Source of the DNA: Verrucomicrobiota bacterium
GTDB taxonomy: Bacteria > Verrucomicrobiota > Kiritimatiellia > JAKQHR01
NCBI GenBank assembly: GCA_029557905.1
Contig: JAKQHR010000061.1
Location: forward strand, 1-42,612
DNA length: 42,612 nucleotides
Direction of reading: 5' to 3'
Shown here piece by piece: positions 26,348 through 37,173 of this stretch (within the stretch, counting starts at the first letter, position 1; each line of letters begins with the position of its first letter). The notes under the pieces are model-generated. The model was given only the letters and a program-made list of their open reading frames with translations. It did not search any database and was not told the origin of the DNA. A program made the position numbers and the translations under genes.

Positions 26348-26405
26348 ACTTGAGATGCCACGGACACACAAGCTAACCTGAACACATGCTTTCATAAGGG
26401 CAATC

Positions 26406-27600
26406 ATGTTCAGGCGAATCTGGGATATTGCAGTTCGAATTGTCTGGGTGATCAGCTTCGCGCTGATTGCCATGGCTGCTGTTGAACTGCTGCGGCTTTA
26501 TGTGCTGCTGCGCGATCTTCATGCAGGCGCCGCGGCGGGCTATCTTTTCATCGTCGGAGTGGTGTCGGTTTCTCTCGTGGTCTGGCTCCTGCACCAGTGG
26601 CTGTCTTTCCCGGCCGTCCTGACTCCGCCGGAGCTTCCGGAGAACATTGCCGAAGCCTCTCACCGGCAGCTCACAAGCTACACACGCTATCTGATCAGGT
26701 ATCTTCGGCGCCTCTCGGGCAACCCCAGCCTCTCCCCGGAGCAGGCCGCGGCGGCAGAGCAGCAGATGGCCCTGCTGCAGGACACGCTGCGCTCCCACCC
26801 CCTGCGCGATGACCTGATCCGCGACACGCGCACAGCCGAGGAGCAGGCCATCCGTCCCCTGCTCGCCGTGCTGAACGGGCTGGCCGCCCATGAAGTGCGC
26901 CGGAGTGTGCGGGATGTCATGCTGGGAGTCACACTCAGCCCCTATCACAGCCTGGATGCGGCCGGGGTTCTGTACCGGAACGGGAGCATGGTTGTGCGCA
27001 TCGCCCGCATCTACAATGCGCGCCCGCTCCATCGCGAGCAGTGGATGATTCTGCGCGACACGCTGAGAACCGTGGCGGCCGTCAATCTGCTGAACCTCGG
27101 GAAAACCCTGTTCGACAAACTGTTTTCGGGAATCCCGTTCGTCGGTCGTGTAATGGATGATATCGCGCAGGGCATCGGCGCCGGGCTGCTGACTTCCGTG
27201 GCCGGTCGGGCGGCCATGGACCGCTGCGCAGCCTACCGCGGATGGACCCGCGCCCGGGCGGCGGAGTCCATCACCGCCCATGCCGGGAATTTCTTCACCG
27301 ACGTGAAGGACATGTTCACCAAGGACGTGCTGCCGTCGCTCCGGCCGCGCATCATGGTGACGGCCCCGCAGGCGGCCGGAGAACCGGATTTCTGGAAGCG
27401 GCTCAATGACGGCATCACCGGCGCTGTAGACAGTTCGGCCAAAGCGGTTGGCGATTATCTTCTGAAGCCGGCTGTGGCCGGGACCATAGGTGTGGCACGG
27501 TTTACCGCGGAGGGAAGCTATCACACCATTCGAGGAACCGGCCGCGGGGTGAAAAAACTTTTTGCATGGTTTGTCCCCGGACACAAGGATACGAAGGAAA

Positions 27601-27617
<17 letters not shown>
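26406..27617 (+). CDS. DUF697-type inner-membrane protein
   Basis: 403 aa. Two transmembrane helices lie at the N-terminus (ISFALIAMAAVELLRLYVLL and GYLFIVGVVSVSLVVWLL). A long cytoplasmic helical region follows, and then a DUF697 (YcjF-like) segment around SVRDVMLGVTLSPYHSLDAAGVLYRNGSMVVRIARIYNARPLHREQW, with glycine-rich amphipathic helices after it (FSGIPFVGRVMDDIAQGIGAGLLTSVAGRAAM). The function of this family is not established; members are often stress-related. AAGGG precedes the ATG. The 3' end overlaps glgX by 17 bp, so the two are co-transcribed. A weak promoter-like pair (TTGAGA 26350, TAACCT 26374) lies upstream. Confidence 0.8.
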
Positions 27618-29687
<2,070 letters not shown>

Positions 29688-29691
<4 letters not shown>

Positions 29692-30575
29692 GGCGTTTCT
29701 TCCCATTGGTGCTTCTGCTTGTTTCGATCTTCGGCGCGCCGGCCTGCTTTGCCGCAAAGAAATGGCGGGTCTATCCGAACTGCACACTGGTTGAAAATCC
29801 CGCCAATGACGGCGACAGCTTCCACGTGAAATACAACCGCCGGCGTTACCTCTTCCGCCTCTATTTCGTGGACGCTCCGGAGTCGGACAACAGCCTGCCC
29901 GAACGCGTCAGGGAACAGGCGGACTATTTCGGACTGTCTGAAAAGGATACGGTTCAACTGGGGAAGGAAGCGGCGAAGTTCACCCAGAAATTTCTGGCGA
30001 ACGGCTTCACCGCCCACAGCAAGCTCAAGGATGCCCTTGGCCGAAGCAAAAAGGACCGGGACTATGCCATGATCCAGGTCGGGGAAAAGTATCTCTGCGA
30101 GGCGCTGGTGGAAAACGGATACGCCCGGATATTCGGACTCACGGAGGACGAACTGCCTGACGGGAAAAGCGGGAAAACTCTGCTCTGGAGACTGAAAAGC
30201 CTTGAACGCGAGGCCCAGAAAAACAAGCTCGGAGGATGGGCTCCGCGGCTGACACGAATGGAAGAGATGCAGCAGCGGGCGCTTCCGCCGGCAGCCGTGC
30301 TGCCGCCCGCAGTGGTTCCCGCTCCCGCGCCGGTGCCCACTCCCGCAGCCCCCGACACCGTGAAACCGGCGCTGGAACAGCAGACCATCACACTGGAAAA
30401 CAGCATTAATGTCTACTCCCTGCTCGATCCGGGCAAACTCATGGGCATTCTTAAGGCGGGCGCTGATGTGCAAATCCTCGGCGAAGAGCCGCGCGACATG
30501 GTCCGCATCCGTTTTAAAACCCCCGCCGGAAAGGTTTACGAAGCACAATGCTTCCGCCGCGAGCTGGGCCTCTGA
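29688..30575 (+). CDS. Exported staphylococcal-nuclease-like (TNase) protein with SH3-like tail
   Basis: 295 aa. A Sec signal peptide (FFPLVLLLVSIFGAPACFA) is followed by a TNase-like domain: NPANDGDSFHVKY, then YLFRLYFVDAPESD. The Arg and Glu of the R-L...P-E motif match catalytic Arg35/Glu43 of staphylococcal nuclease, and the later LGRSKKDRDYAMIQ may supply the third residue (Arg87 equivalent). LCEALVENGYARIFG closes the domain. A Pro/Ala-rich linker (around residues 205-225) joins a ~65-residue SH3-like C-terminal domain. It may degrade DNA/RNA outside the cytoplasm or only bind nucleic acid. GGAG precedes the ATG, which overlaps the glgX stop by 4 bp. Confidence 0.85.
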
Positions 30576-30578
30576 ATC

Positions 30579-30594
30579 TTATCATTTCTGATAA
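30579..30594. promoter_or_regulatory. Palindrome TTATCA-TTTC-TGATAA, possible activator site
   Basis: A perfect 6-bp inverted repeat lies 3 bp after the TNase gene stop and about 43 bp upstream of the sigma54 -24 element. It could be an upstream activator sequence for an NtrC-type protein, or a weak terminator, although no real T-run follows. Related TTATC/GATAA arms occur upstream of the sigma54 activator gene at 3416-3443. Confidence 0.4.
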
Positions 30595-30636
30595 AAACCC
30601 AGTGAAACAAGGGTCTCTCTCACTTTTGAGAAGGGG

Positions 30637-30651
30637 TGGCACGGTTCCTGC
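30637..30651 (+). promoter_or_regulatory. Sigma54 (-24/-12) promoter
   Basis: TGGCACGGTTCCTGC matches the sigma54 consensus TGGCAC-N5-TTGC at all but one position (C for the first T of TTGC), with the invariant GG at 30638-30639 and GC at 30650-30651, 10 bp between them. It is intergenic, on the strand of the next gene and 43 bp before its ATG at 30695. Confidence 0.8.
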
Positions 30652-30694
30652 TTAGTTAATTACCCAGAATGGAAGCCTCAATGGGGAGAAGAAA

Positions 30695-31825
30695 ATGGGA
30701 ACGACCTCCGTGCAGAGAAAGGTTCTGGTTGTTGATGACCACAAGCTGCTCCGGGACATGCTGAAGACCTTTCTCGAAGGGGAATACGAAGTTCTTCATG
30801 CCGAAACCGCCGAGGAAGGCCTGCGAATCTTCCGCGCCAGCGCACCCGACGTGGTCCTGATGGATATCGTCATGCCCGGCGAAAGCGGCCTGGATGCGCT
30901 CAAGACTATGCGCAATCTGGACGATAAAATCAGTGTGGTGATGATGACCGGATTCCCGAAACTCGAAACGGCCGAAGAGGCCATTTCTCTCGGGGCCAGC
31001 TGCTATCTTGAAAAACCGTTCGAACCGGAAGATGTATATCGCGTGGTGCGCGAGGGTGTTGACCGCACGCGCGAGCGGCGAAGACGACAGGCGCTGGAGG
31101 AGGAAATGAAGGGGATCATTTGGGATCTCTCCAGCCAGTCCCAGCTGCTGATCAAGAAAGTGGAGGCTTCCAGCCTCGCCATCCAGCTCATGCATGATCT
31201 CCAGCATCCGCTGGGGAAAGTCCAGCGGGCGGTCCAGGCCGCGCTGAAGCAGTGCGAGGACAGCGCAGCGCCGGAATCTGTGACTTCCCAGCTCACGCTG
31301 ATTCTGCAGGAAGTGCGGCACTGTACCGGCATGGTCTCCATGTGCGGCGAGCTGTCCAGGGGCGGTCATGAACCCCTGCGGCAGATCAGCGCGCCGCTCA
31401 TGCTGCATCAGATCATCGAAGAGGTTTCCCAGTGGGCCTCTCGCGCAGGGATCCGGCTGGATGCCCGGATGACGGTCAATTGCGGCGTGCTGATGTGCCA
31501 TCCCGCGCGGCTTCCCGCCGCGCTGCGGGCCGTGCTTTGCAGCAGCGTGATGTCCGTGGCCGCAGAAAAGGGATCCGTTCGCCTCGCATGCGGCGACAAC
31601 GGCGATGCGCTCAGCATCCGCATCGAATACTTTGATGGAGGCTCGGATCAGGCAAAACTGGGGAAAGAGCTGGGAGACCCTTTCAGCCCGGGCGACGTGG
31701 AGCATGGACTGGGTTTTGGCCTGGCGGTGCCCTCCCGCGTGATCCGGGATCACGGAGGCGATATGCAGGTGCGAAGCGCACCCGGCAAGGCCACAGTGAT
31801 CTTCATCACGCTCCCGATGCACTGA
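30695..31825 (+). CDS. Receiver domain fused to a degenerate histidine-kinase core
   Basis: 376 aa, cytoplasmic. Residues 1-125 are a receiver domain with D14-D15, phosphoacceptor D57 (VVLMDIVMP), T85 and K107 (LEKPF). A coiled linker leads to an H-box-like segment MHDLQHPLGKVQRAV with H167. The C-terminal HATPase region keeps the G-box (GLGFGLAVPSRVIRDHGGDM, about 338-356), but the N-box, usually N-L-x-x-N-A, reads LCSSVMSVA (281-289) without the magnesium-binding Asn. It may therefore be a pseudokinase, phosphate relay or phosphatase instead of an active kinase. GGGGAGAAGAAA is a strong ribosome-binding site. Expression is probably sigma54-dependent, perhaps under the NtrC-type regulator at 2046-3407. 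Confidence 0.88.
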   Translation: MGTTSVQRKVLVVDDHKLLRDMLKTFLEGEYEVLHAETAEEGLRIFRASAPDVVLMDIVMPGESGLDALKTMRNLDDKISVVMMTGFPKLETAEEAISLGASCYLEKPFEPEDVYRVVREGVDRTRERRRRQALEEEMKGIIWDLSSQSQLLIKKVEASSLAIQLMHDLQHPLGKVQRAVQAALKQCEDSAAPESVTSQLTLILQEVRHCTGMVSMCGELSRGGHEPLRQISAPLMLHQIIEEVSQWASRAGIRLDARMTVNCGVLMCHPARLPAALRAVLCSSVMSVAAEKGSVRLACGDNGDALSIRIEYFDGGSDQAKLGKELGDPFSPGDVEHGLGFGLAVPSRVIRDHGGDMQVRSAPGKATVIFITLPMH

Positions 31826-31889
31826 TTTTTGTCTGTTCCGCTCCGGGGCTTCACTGCTATCATCACTCTGTAAGACTGGAGTCCCGTTC

Positions 31890-32783
31890 ATGACACTGTC
31901 CGCTAAACAGGTGCTGGTGCTGATCAACCCCAGGTCGGGGATCAGCAACCCCGCTGCAGCGCTCCTGCCGGCCATCGAGCAGATATGGCATCCGCACTGC
32001 CCGAACATCATCCATCAGTTCAGCCACAGCGCAGACGACGGACGCAGCAAGGCCCGAAACGCCGTGGCCGCCGGCGCCGACGTGGTGCTGGTGATCGGTG
32101 GCGACGGCATGGTCAATTCCATCGGCTGCGAACTCATCGGTCAGCAGGCAGCCCTGGGCGTGATCCCCACCGGAAGCGGCAACGGCTTCGCGAGGCATTT
32201 CAACATTCCGCTCGACCCGGTGCGTGCGGCACACGCGCTTGCAGGCGGGAGGACCCGCGCCATTGATGTCGGAGTCGCCAACGGCCGGCCGTTCTTCGTC
32301 ACCTGCGGCATGGCCTGGGATGCGGCCCTCGTTCGCACGTTCGAAAAAATGCCGGTGCGGGGGATTCTCCCGTATGTCTTTTCCGCCGCCTATGAATACC
32401 TGACGTACGAGCCTCAGCCCTTTAAGTACTCGCTGGACGGAGGGAGAACACAGCGGTGCAACGACCCGATTGTTTTCACGGCCGCCAACCTGACCCAGTA
32501 CGGCGGGGGCGCGCAGATTGCGCCAAAGGCCTGCGCCGACGACGGCTGGCTGGAACTGACGCTCATGCACCGCAAGGACATGCCCGCGCTGCTCATCAAT
32601 CTCCCCCGCCTCTTTGATGGGAGCATAGACCGACTGCCGGAGGTGGTTACCCGCCGCTTCAAATCACTGCGGGTGCACCGCGCAAAGGCTGCGCCAATCC
32701 AGCTGGACGGGGAACTTGTCGAATCCGGCCCCGATGTCGAAGTGGATGTGAAACCCTGCGCGCTCAACATCCTGATCCCATGA
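31890..32783 (+). CDS. Diacylglycerol/lipid kinase (YegS/DagK family)
   Basis: 297 aa. The family phosphorylates diacylglycerol or related lipids with ATP at the membrane. It shows LINPRSG near the N-terminus, the nucleotide-binding GGDGMVNSI (G70-G71-D72-G73) and PTGSGNGFARHF (from residue 93), then DVGVANGRPFFVTCGMAWDAA, and ends with an I-Q-L-D-G-E motif typical of the C-terminal beta-sandwich. GGAG lies 8 nt before the ATG. It overlaps the PLD-like gene by 4 bp, suggesting linked phospholipid chemistry: PLD would release phosphatidic acid or a headgroup, the kinase would make phosphatidic acid from diacylglycerol. Confidence 0.93.
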   Translation: MTLSAKQVLVLINPRSGISNPAAALLPAIEQIWHPHCPNIIHQFSHSADDGRSKARNAVAAGADVVLVIGGDGMVNSIGCELIGQQAALGVIPTGSGNGFARHFNIPLDPVRAAHALAGGRTRAIDVGVANGRPFFVTCGMAWDAALVRTFEKMPVRGILPYVFSAAYEYLTYEPQPFKYSLDGGRTQRCNDPIVFTAANLTQYGGGAQIAPKACADDGWLELTLMHRKDMPALLINLPRLFDGSIDRLPEVVTRRFKSLRVHRAKAAPIQLDGELVESGPDVEVDVKPCALNILIP

Positions 32784-34183
32784 AGTACTTCCTGATCATC
32801 CCGATGCTGCTCAGCTTTTCCGCGACGGCGGCGGCCGACAGCATCAGCGGCGGCGCGTGGACCGTGATCTTCAACCTGCCGGACCAGACCTATTCGACAA
32901 CCAGCGATCCTGAGGAATGGGCCATTCGCGATGCGCTGCTGGACCGCATCAACGCCCTGCAGAACGGCCATCAGGCCGCTCTGGCCACCTACACCTTCTC
33001 GGCCGGCACGACGGCCGGCCTGATTCTCAACGCCATCAGCGCGGCCCTTGCGCGCGGAGCTTCGGTGAGCTTCGTCACCGACCCCTATGTGGACACAGCC
33101 GCTCTCTTTGACGGCACCAACTCGCTGGCCATTCTGGCGGCGCGGCCGGTCAATCCGCTGGTGCTTGTGCAGGATGATTCCTCGGACTATCCCGTCATGC
33201 ATCACAAGCTCGGGCTTTTCGACTATGGCGGAACCAACCGGCAGGTGTTCGCGGCCTCATGGAATTTCACGACGGCAGCCGGTTCGGCCCAGTGGAACAT
33301 CGCGCTGCTGGCGCAGAATCCCCTGCTCTATTCGATTTACACAAATGAAATGCGCGAACTTCTTGCGGGCCGGTTTCATGATCATTCCACCAAGTCTCAT
33401 GCGCATGACGGCATGACCTTCCGGCTGGATCCCGGCGACGAGGAAAGCTGGGTGCGCTTCGCCCCCTATCCTGAATCCTACGAGGGAAACAATGCCGCCC
33501 GCGACATCACCAATGCCATTGCCCAGGCTCAGGAGCAGATCGTCTTTACGCTCAACAAGCTCACGCTGAGCAGCATTGCCCAGCAGCTGATCGCCGCCGC
33601 GGACCGCGGTGTCCGCATTCACGGCGTCATGCCGCGCAGCGACACCGACCCCGGCGAAGACTCGCGCAGCATCTACACCAACCTGCTCTACGCGCCGAAC
33701 TATGCCACCACCAACCGGGTGCACATGCTCACGGCCTATTCAAAAGAGGATTACTCCGCCCTTGACTCCGGAGAGAGCGACTTGATCCATTCGAAGTACA
33801 TGGTCATTGATCCGTTCGGGGAAAATCCAATGCTGATTCACGGCTCGGCCAACTGGACCGCCACCGCGCTGGTCTACACAAACGGAAACGATGAAAACGT
33901 GATGTTCATCCGGAATGCGAAAGCCGCGCGGGCCTTTTATGCCCATTTCAAGCGCGTTACCGGCGCATTCATGAACGAAGGCGATTTCTGGTGCGAGATA
34001 TCCTCCCCGCAGTCCGTGGAATTCTGGACCACCGACACCAACCGCTTTGTGCTGGAAACCGCCGCCTCTCCCTCGCTCCCATGGGCCTCCTGGAAAACAA
34101 ACGACGGCGGACGTATCGGCATGCAGCTCTTCACCAACAGCCCGCCGGACGGTGTGAAGATTTTCCGCGCCAGGCGGCTCTAG
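32780..34183 (+). CDS. Exported phospholipase D-like protein
   Basis: 467 aa with a Sec signal peptide (MKYFLIIPMLLSFSATAAA). Two complete HKD motifs are present: H141-x-K143-x4-D148 (MHHKLGLFD) followed by SWNFT, and H337-x-K339-x4-D344 (IHSKYMVID) followed by GSANWT. Members of the superfamily include phospholipases, cardiolipin synthases and nucleases, so the substrate is open. The C-terminal ~65 residues (from about VEFWTTDTNRFVLETAASPS) resemble a small beta domain that I associate with exported proteins of Verrucomicrobiota/Kiritimatiellota. The ATG overlaps the lipid kinase stop by 4 bp and has no ribosome-binding site of its own. The end overlaps the convergent nrpR-like gene by 4 bp. 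Confidence 0.9.
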   Translation: MKYFLIIPMLLSFSATAAADSISGGAWTVIFNLPDQTYSTTSDPEEWAIRDALLDRINALQNGHQAALATYTFSAGTTAGLILNAISAALARGASVSFVTDPYVDTAALFDGTNSLAILAARPVNPLVLVQDDSSDYPVMHHKLGLFDYGGTNRQVFAASWNFTTAAGSAQWNIALLAQNPLLYSIYTNEMRELLAGRFHDHSTKSHAHDGMTFRLDPGDEESWVRFAPYPESYEGNNAARDITNAIAQAQEQIVFTLNKLTLSSIAQQLIAAADRGVRIHGVMPRSDTDPGEDSRSIYTNLLYAPNYATTNRVHMLTAYSKEDYSALDSGESDLIHSKYMVIDPFGENPMLIHGSANWTATALVYTNGNDENVMFIRNAKAARAFYAHFKRVTGAFMNEGDFWCEISSPQSVEFWTTDTNRFVLETAASPSLPWASWKTNDGGRIGMQLFTNSPPDGVKIFRARRL

Positions 34184-35187
34184 CCCCTGCGATACTGACG
34201 GCAGACATCGCGCCACGGCTTGAAGCGCGCGTAATCTTCCAGCGACGCCAGCGAGCGCAGCGGAATCCTCGCCCCAGATTCCTGCAGCGCGGCCACTGGA
34301 TTCAACCCCGCCGTGGTGATCACTCCGGTCCGCCCGTCCGGGACCGGAATTCCGCAGAGCGGCCGGTGCGGTTCGCCAATGGCAAATATGCCGCCCAGCG
34401 AAGCGGCCTGCATGCGGGTATGCAGCTTCTTGACCGCCGCGCGCGCGTTGGCGGGAACTTCCCGGAAACTGGCGCCAATGATCCCCTCCCCCGTCCGGGC
34501 CGCCTCGCGCACCTTGGTCATGCGCGCCGCGATAAAGGCCTCCAGCGGATCCAGCGTGGTTCCCTTGTACTCGATCAGCTCAACAAAACGCACCGGCTTG
34601 AAATTCCGGATCTCCAGCAGGCCTCCGTACCGTGAGACCACGGGGATGCCGTGCCGCACCAGAATGCCGTTGATGGTCACGCTGCATACCGTGGCGATGC
34701 CTATGCAATCGGGCGGGATCGTCAGGCGGCCGAGCGTCTCGCCCGGATACGCCAGGGCCAGCAGGCCGCCCATCCCCAGATCCTTTTCAAAAACCGGCTC
34801 CATCTGGGCCAGCGACCGCGACAACTCCCGCTTCAGGATCACAGCCGTATTCATGATAATCGTGCCGGCGCTTTTTTCGAAGCTGAAATCCATCTGGTAG
34901 GCCAGTTCATCCACACGTGCGTCAATGAAACCCACGCGTTCCACAATATTCGCATGGGCCAGTTCCTCGCGGCCGGCCTCGCTGATCACGCGTCCCGCGC
35001 GCGGGCTGATGAGCTCCGTCAGCCCCTGCTCATCGAGCTGCCGCAGATGAAACCGCACCGTGCGCGGACTCAGGTTGATGCCGGCGCGGCCGAGTTCCAC
35101 GCCGATGCGGGTTGCGCCGGCGGGCTCGCGGATTTCACTGAGCACCTTCAGAATGGCGGTGCGGGCCTCTGCTCCATGCGTATTCAT
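34180..35187 (-). CDS. NrpR-family transcriptional regulator
   Basis: 335 aa from the ATG at 35187. Residues ~1-75 are a winged helix (ILKVLSEIREPAGATRIGVELGRAGINLSPRTVRFHLRQLDEQGL). The rest is one NrpR regulatory domain (DUF128): IGIATVCSVTINGILVRHGIPVVSRYGGLLEI, VELIEYKGTTLDPLEAF and GEGIIGASFREVPANA are clear family motifs. NrpR is the 2-oxoglutarate-responsive nitrogen repressor of methanogens, which often has two such domains; bacterial single-domain relatives exist but are little studied. A TTG five codons upstream is an alternative start. Palindromes with TTCC/GGAA arms lie about 60-105 bp upstream, reminiscent of the archaeal GGAA-N6-TTCC operator, but with different spacing. It may control nitrogen genes elsewhere. 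Confidence 0.88.
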   Translation of the reverse strand: MNTHGAEARTAILKVLSEIREPAGATRIGVELGRAGINLSPRTVRFHLRQLDEQGLTELISPRAGRVISEAGREELAHANIVERVGFIDARVDELAYQMDFSFEKSAGTIIMNTAVILKRELSRSLAQMEPVFEKDLGMGGLLALAYPGETLGRLTIPPDCIGIATVCSVTINGILVRHGIPVVSRYGGLLEIRNFKPVRFVELIEYKGTTLDPLEAFIAARMTKVREAARTGEGIIGASFREVPANARAAVKKLHTRMQAASLGGIFAIGEPHRPLCGIPVPDGRTGVITTAGLNPVAALQESGARIPLRSLASLEDYARFKPWRDVCRQYRRG

Positions 35188-35246
35188 GGCATGATTAGGC
35201 AACCTTGCCGTAATATTTTCAAGTCCAAACCGACGCAGGAGAAAAG

Positions 35247-35292
35247 TTCCAGTCCCTGGAAGTTTTTCCCGGGAAAGTTCCAGCCATTGGAA
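35247..35292. repeat. Two further copies of the TTCCA...TGGAA palindrome
   Basis: 35247-35261 reads TTCCAGTCCCTGGAA and 35278-35292 reads TTCCAGCCATTGGAA, 16 bp apart, with T-rich or GGGAAAG flanks as at 1965-2041. They lie between the start of the nrpR-like gene and the fba terminator. The spacer contains another dyad (TTCCCGGGAA). Confidence 0.8.
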
Positions 35293-35297
35293 CTTTC

Positions 35298-35328
35298 AAA
35301 AAAAGAGAGGAGCCCGCAGGCTCCTCTC
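35298..35328 (-). terminator. Intrinsic terminator of fba
   Basis: On the minus strand a perfect 10-bp stem (35328-35319 with 35314-35305, GAGAGGAGCC/GGCTCCTCTC) with a TGCG loop is followed by seven T (35304-35298). It starts 21 bp after the fba stop codon. This is the clearest terminator in the window. Confidence 0.93.
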
Positions 35329-35349
35329 CGTTGAACGATCTGGATGCGC

Positions 35350-36330
<981 letters not shown>

Positions 36331-36368
36331 TCAATATCCGCCTTTTTTAGATGGCCGGCCGCAGTTAG

Positions 36369-37157
36369 TCAATCTTCATCCTGAACTTCTTCCGCGGGCG
36401 GCGCGGACCCGTCGCCCTTCAGGGCCCGCGGCCGGTTCACAAACCACTGCGTCTGGCGGGCGATGCCCATCAGGATTTTCACGTCATTGACCGTCAGCTG
36501 CCCGCGAGAAAAAATCCGGCGCAGCCCCATCATCATGTGATCTCCTTTTTCATCATTCATGAAACCGATGTCATAGAGCGTCTTCTCCCACATGCCCAGC
36601 ATGCGCTCGCGGAGCTCTGACGGCGCGTCGGGCGACCATTCTTCCGCCGGATCGTCGAACACGCCCGACTCCATGAACAGCTCATAGCAGCAGATCATCA
36701 CCGCATGCGAAAGATTGAGCGACACATAGCTGCTGTGCGACGGGATCTGAATGATATGCGTGCAAAGCGCAAGGTGATCATTGGACAGGCCCTTGTCCTC
36801 CGACCCGAACACCAGGGCCACCCTTCCGCCCTGCGCGCTTTTCAGCAGGCCCGGCGCCCACTCGCGCGGGCTTTTGGCATGGCTTCGATAGAGTCCCCGT
36901 CTCGCGCTCGTTCCGGCGATGGCTCCGCAGTCCGCCACGGCCTCCTCCAGGGTGGAGAACACCCGGCGCTTCCTGTAAACCTCCACCGCATGATAGGCGC
37001 GCTGGACGGTTTCGTTTTCATCCACGTCATCGCGCGGGGCAGCCACGGCCAGATCGCTGATGCCGCAATTCATCATGCAGCGGCAAACCGCGCCGATGTT
37101 TCCCCCGTAGATCGGGGAAACCAGCACCACCCGTATATTGTCCAGCGCGCAGCTCAT
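36369..37157 (-). CDS. TrmJ-like tRNA 2'-O-methyltransferase (SpoU/SPOUT)
   Basis: 262 aa. It starts with IRVVLVSPIYGGNIGAVCRCMMNCGISDLAV, the N-terminal motif of TrmJ (P-x-x-x-x-N-I-G-A-x-x-R), and has the knot motifs VALVFGSEDKGLSN and IPSHSSYVSLNLSHAVMICCYEL. A C-terminal helical extension (LRRIFSRGQLTVNDVKILMGIARQ) matches TrmJ, which methylates position 32 of the tRNA anticodon loop using SAM. In the family the first motif is usually V-x-P-x-x-x-G-N-I-G, as here. It lies 16 bp after the HEAT-repeat gene and has no clear ribosome-binding site, so coupling is likely. Confidence 0.9.
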   Translation of the reverse strand: MSCALDNIRVVLVSPIYGGNIGAVCRCMMNCGISDLAVAAPRDDVDENETVQRAYHAVEVYRKRRVFSTLEEAVADCGAIAGTSARRGLYRSHAKSPREWAPGLLKSAQGGRVALVFGSEDKGLSNDHLALCTHIIQIPSHSSYVSLNLSHAVMICCYELFMESGVFDDPAEEWSPDAPSELRERMLGMWEKTLYDIGFMNDEKGDHMMMGLRRIFSRGQLTVNDVKILMGIARQTQWFVNRPRALKGDGSAPPAEEVQDED

Positions 37158-37173
37158 GGGATTGAAATGATGA

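Noticed and set aside
27491-27510. Second sigma54 promoter (TGGCACGG inside the DUF697 gene)
   Set aside because: The -12 GC element is not at the required spacing and it is within a coding region without a nearby downstream start.
30579-30594. Intrinsic terminator after the TNase gene
   Set aside because: The AT-only 6-bp stem is weak and followed by A and C residues on the coding strand, not a T-run.
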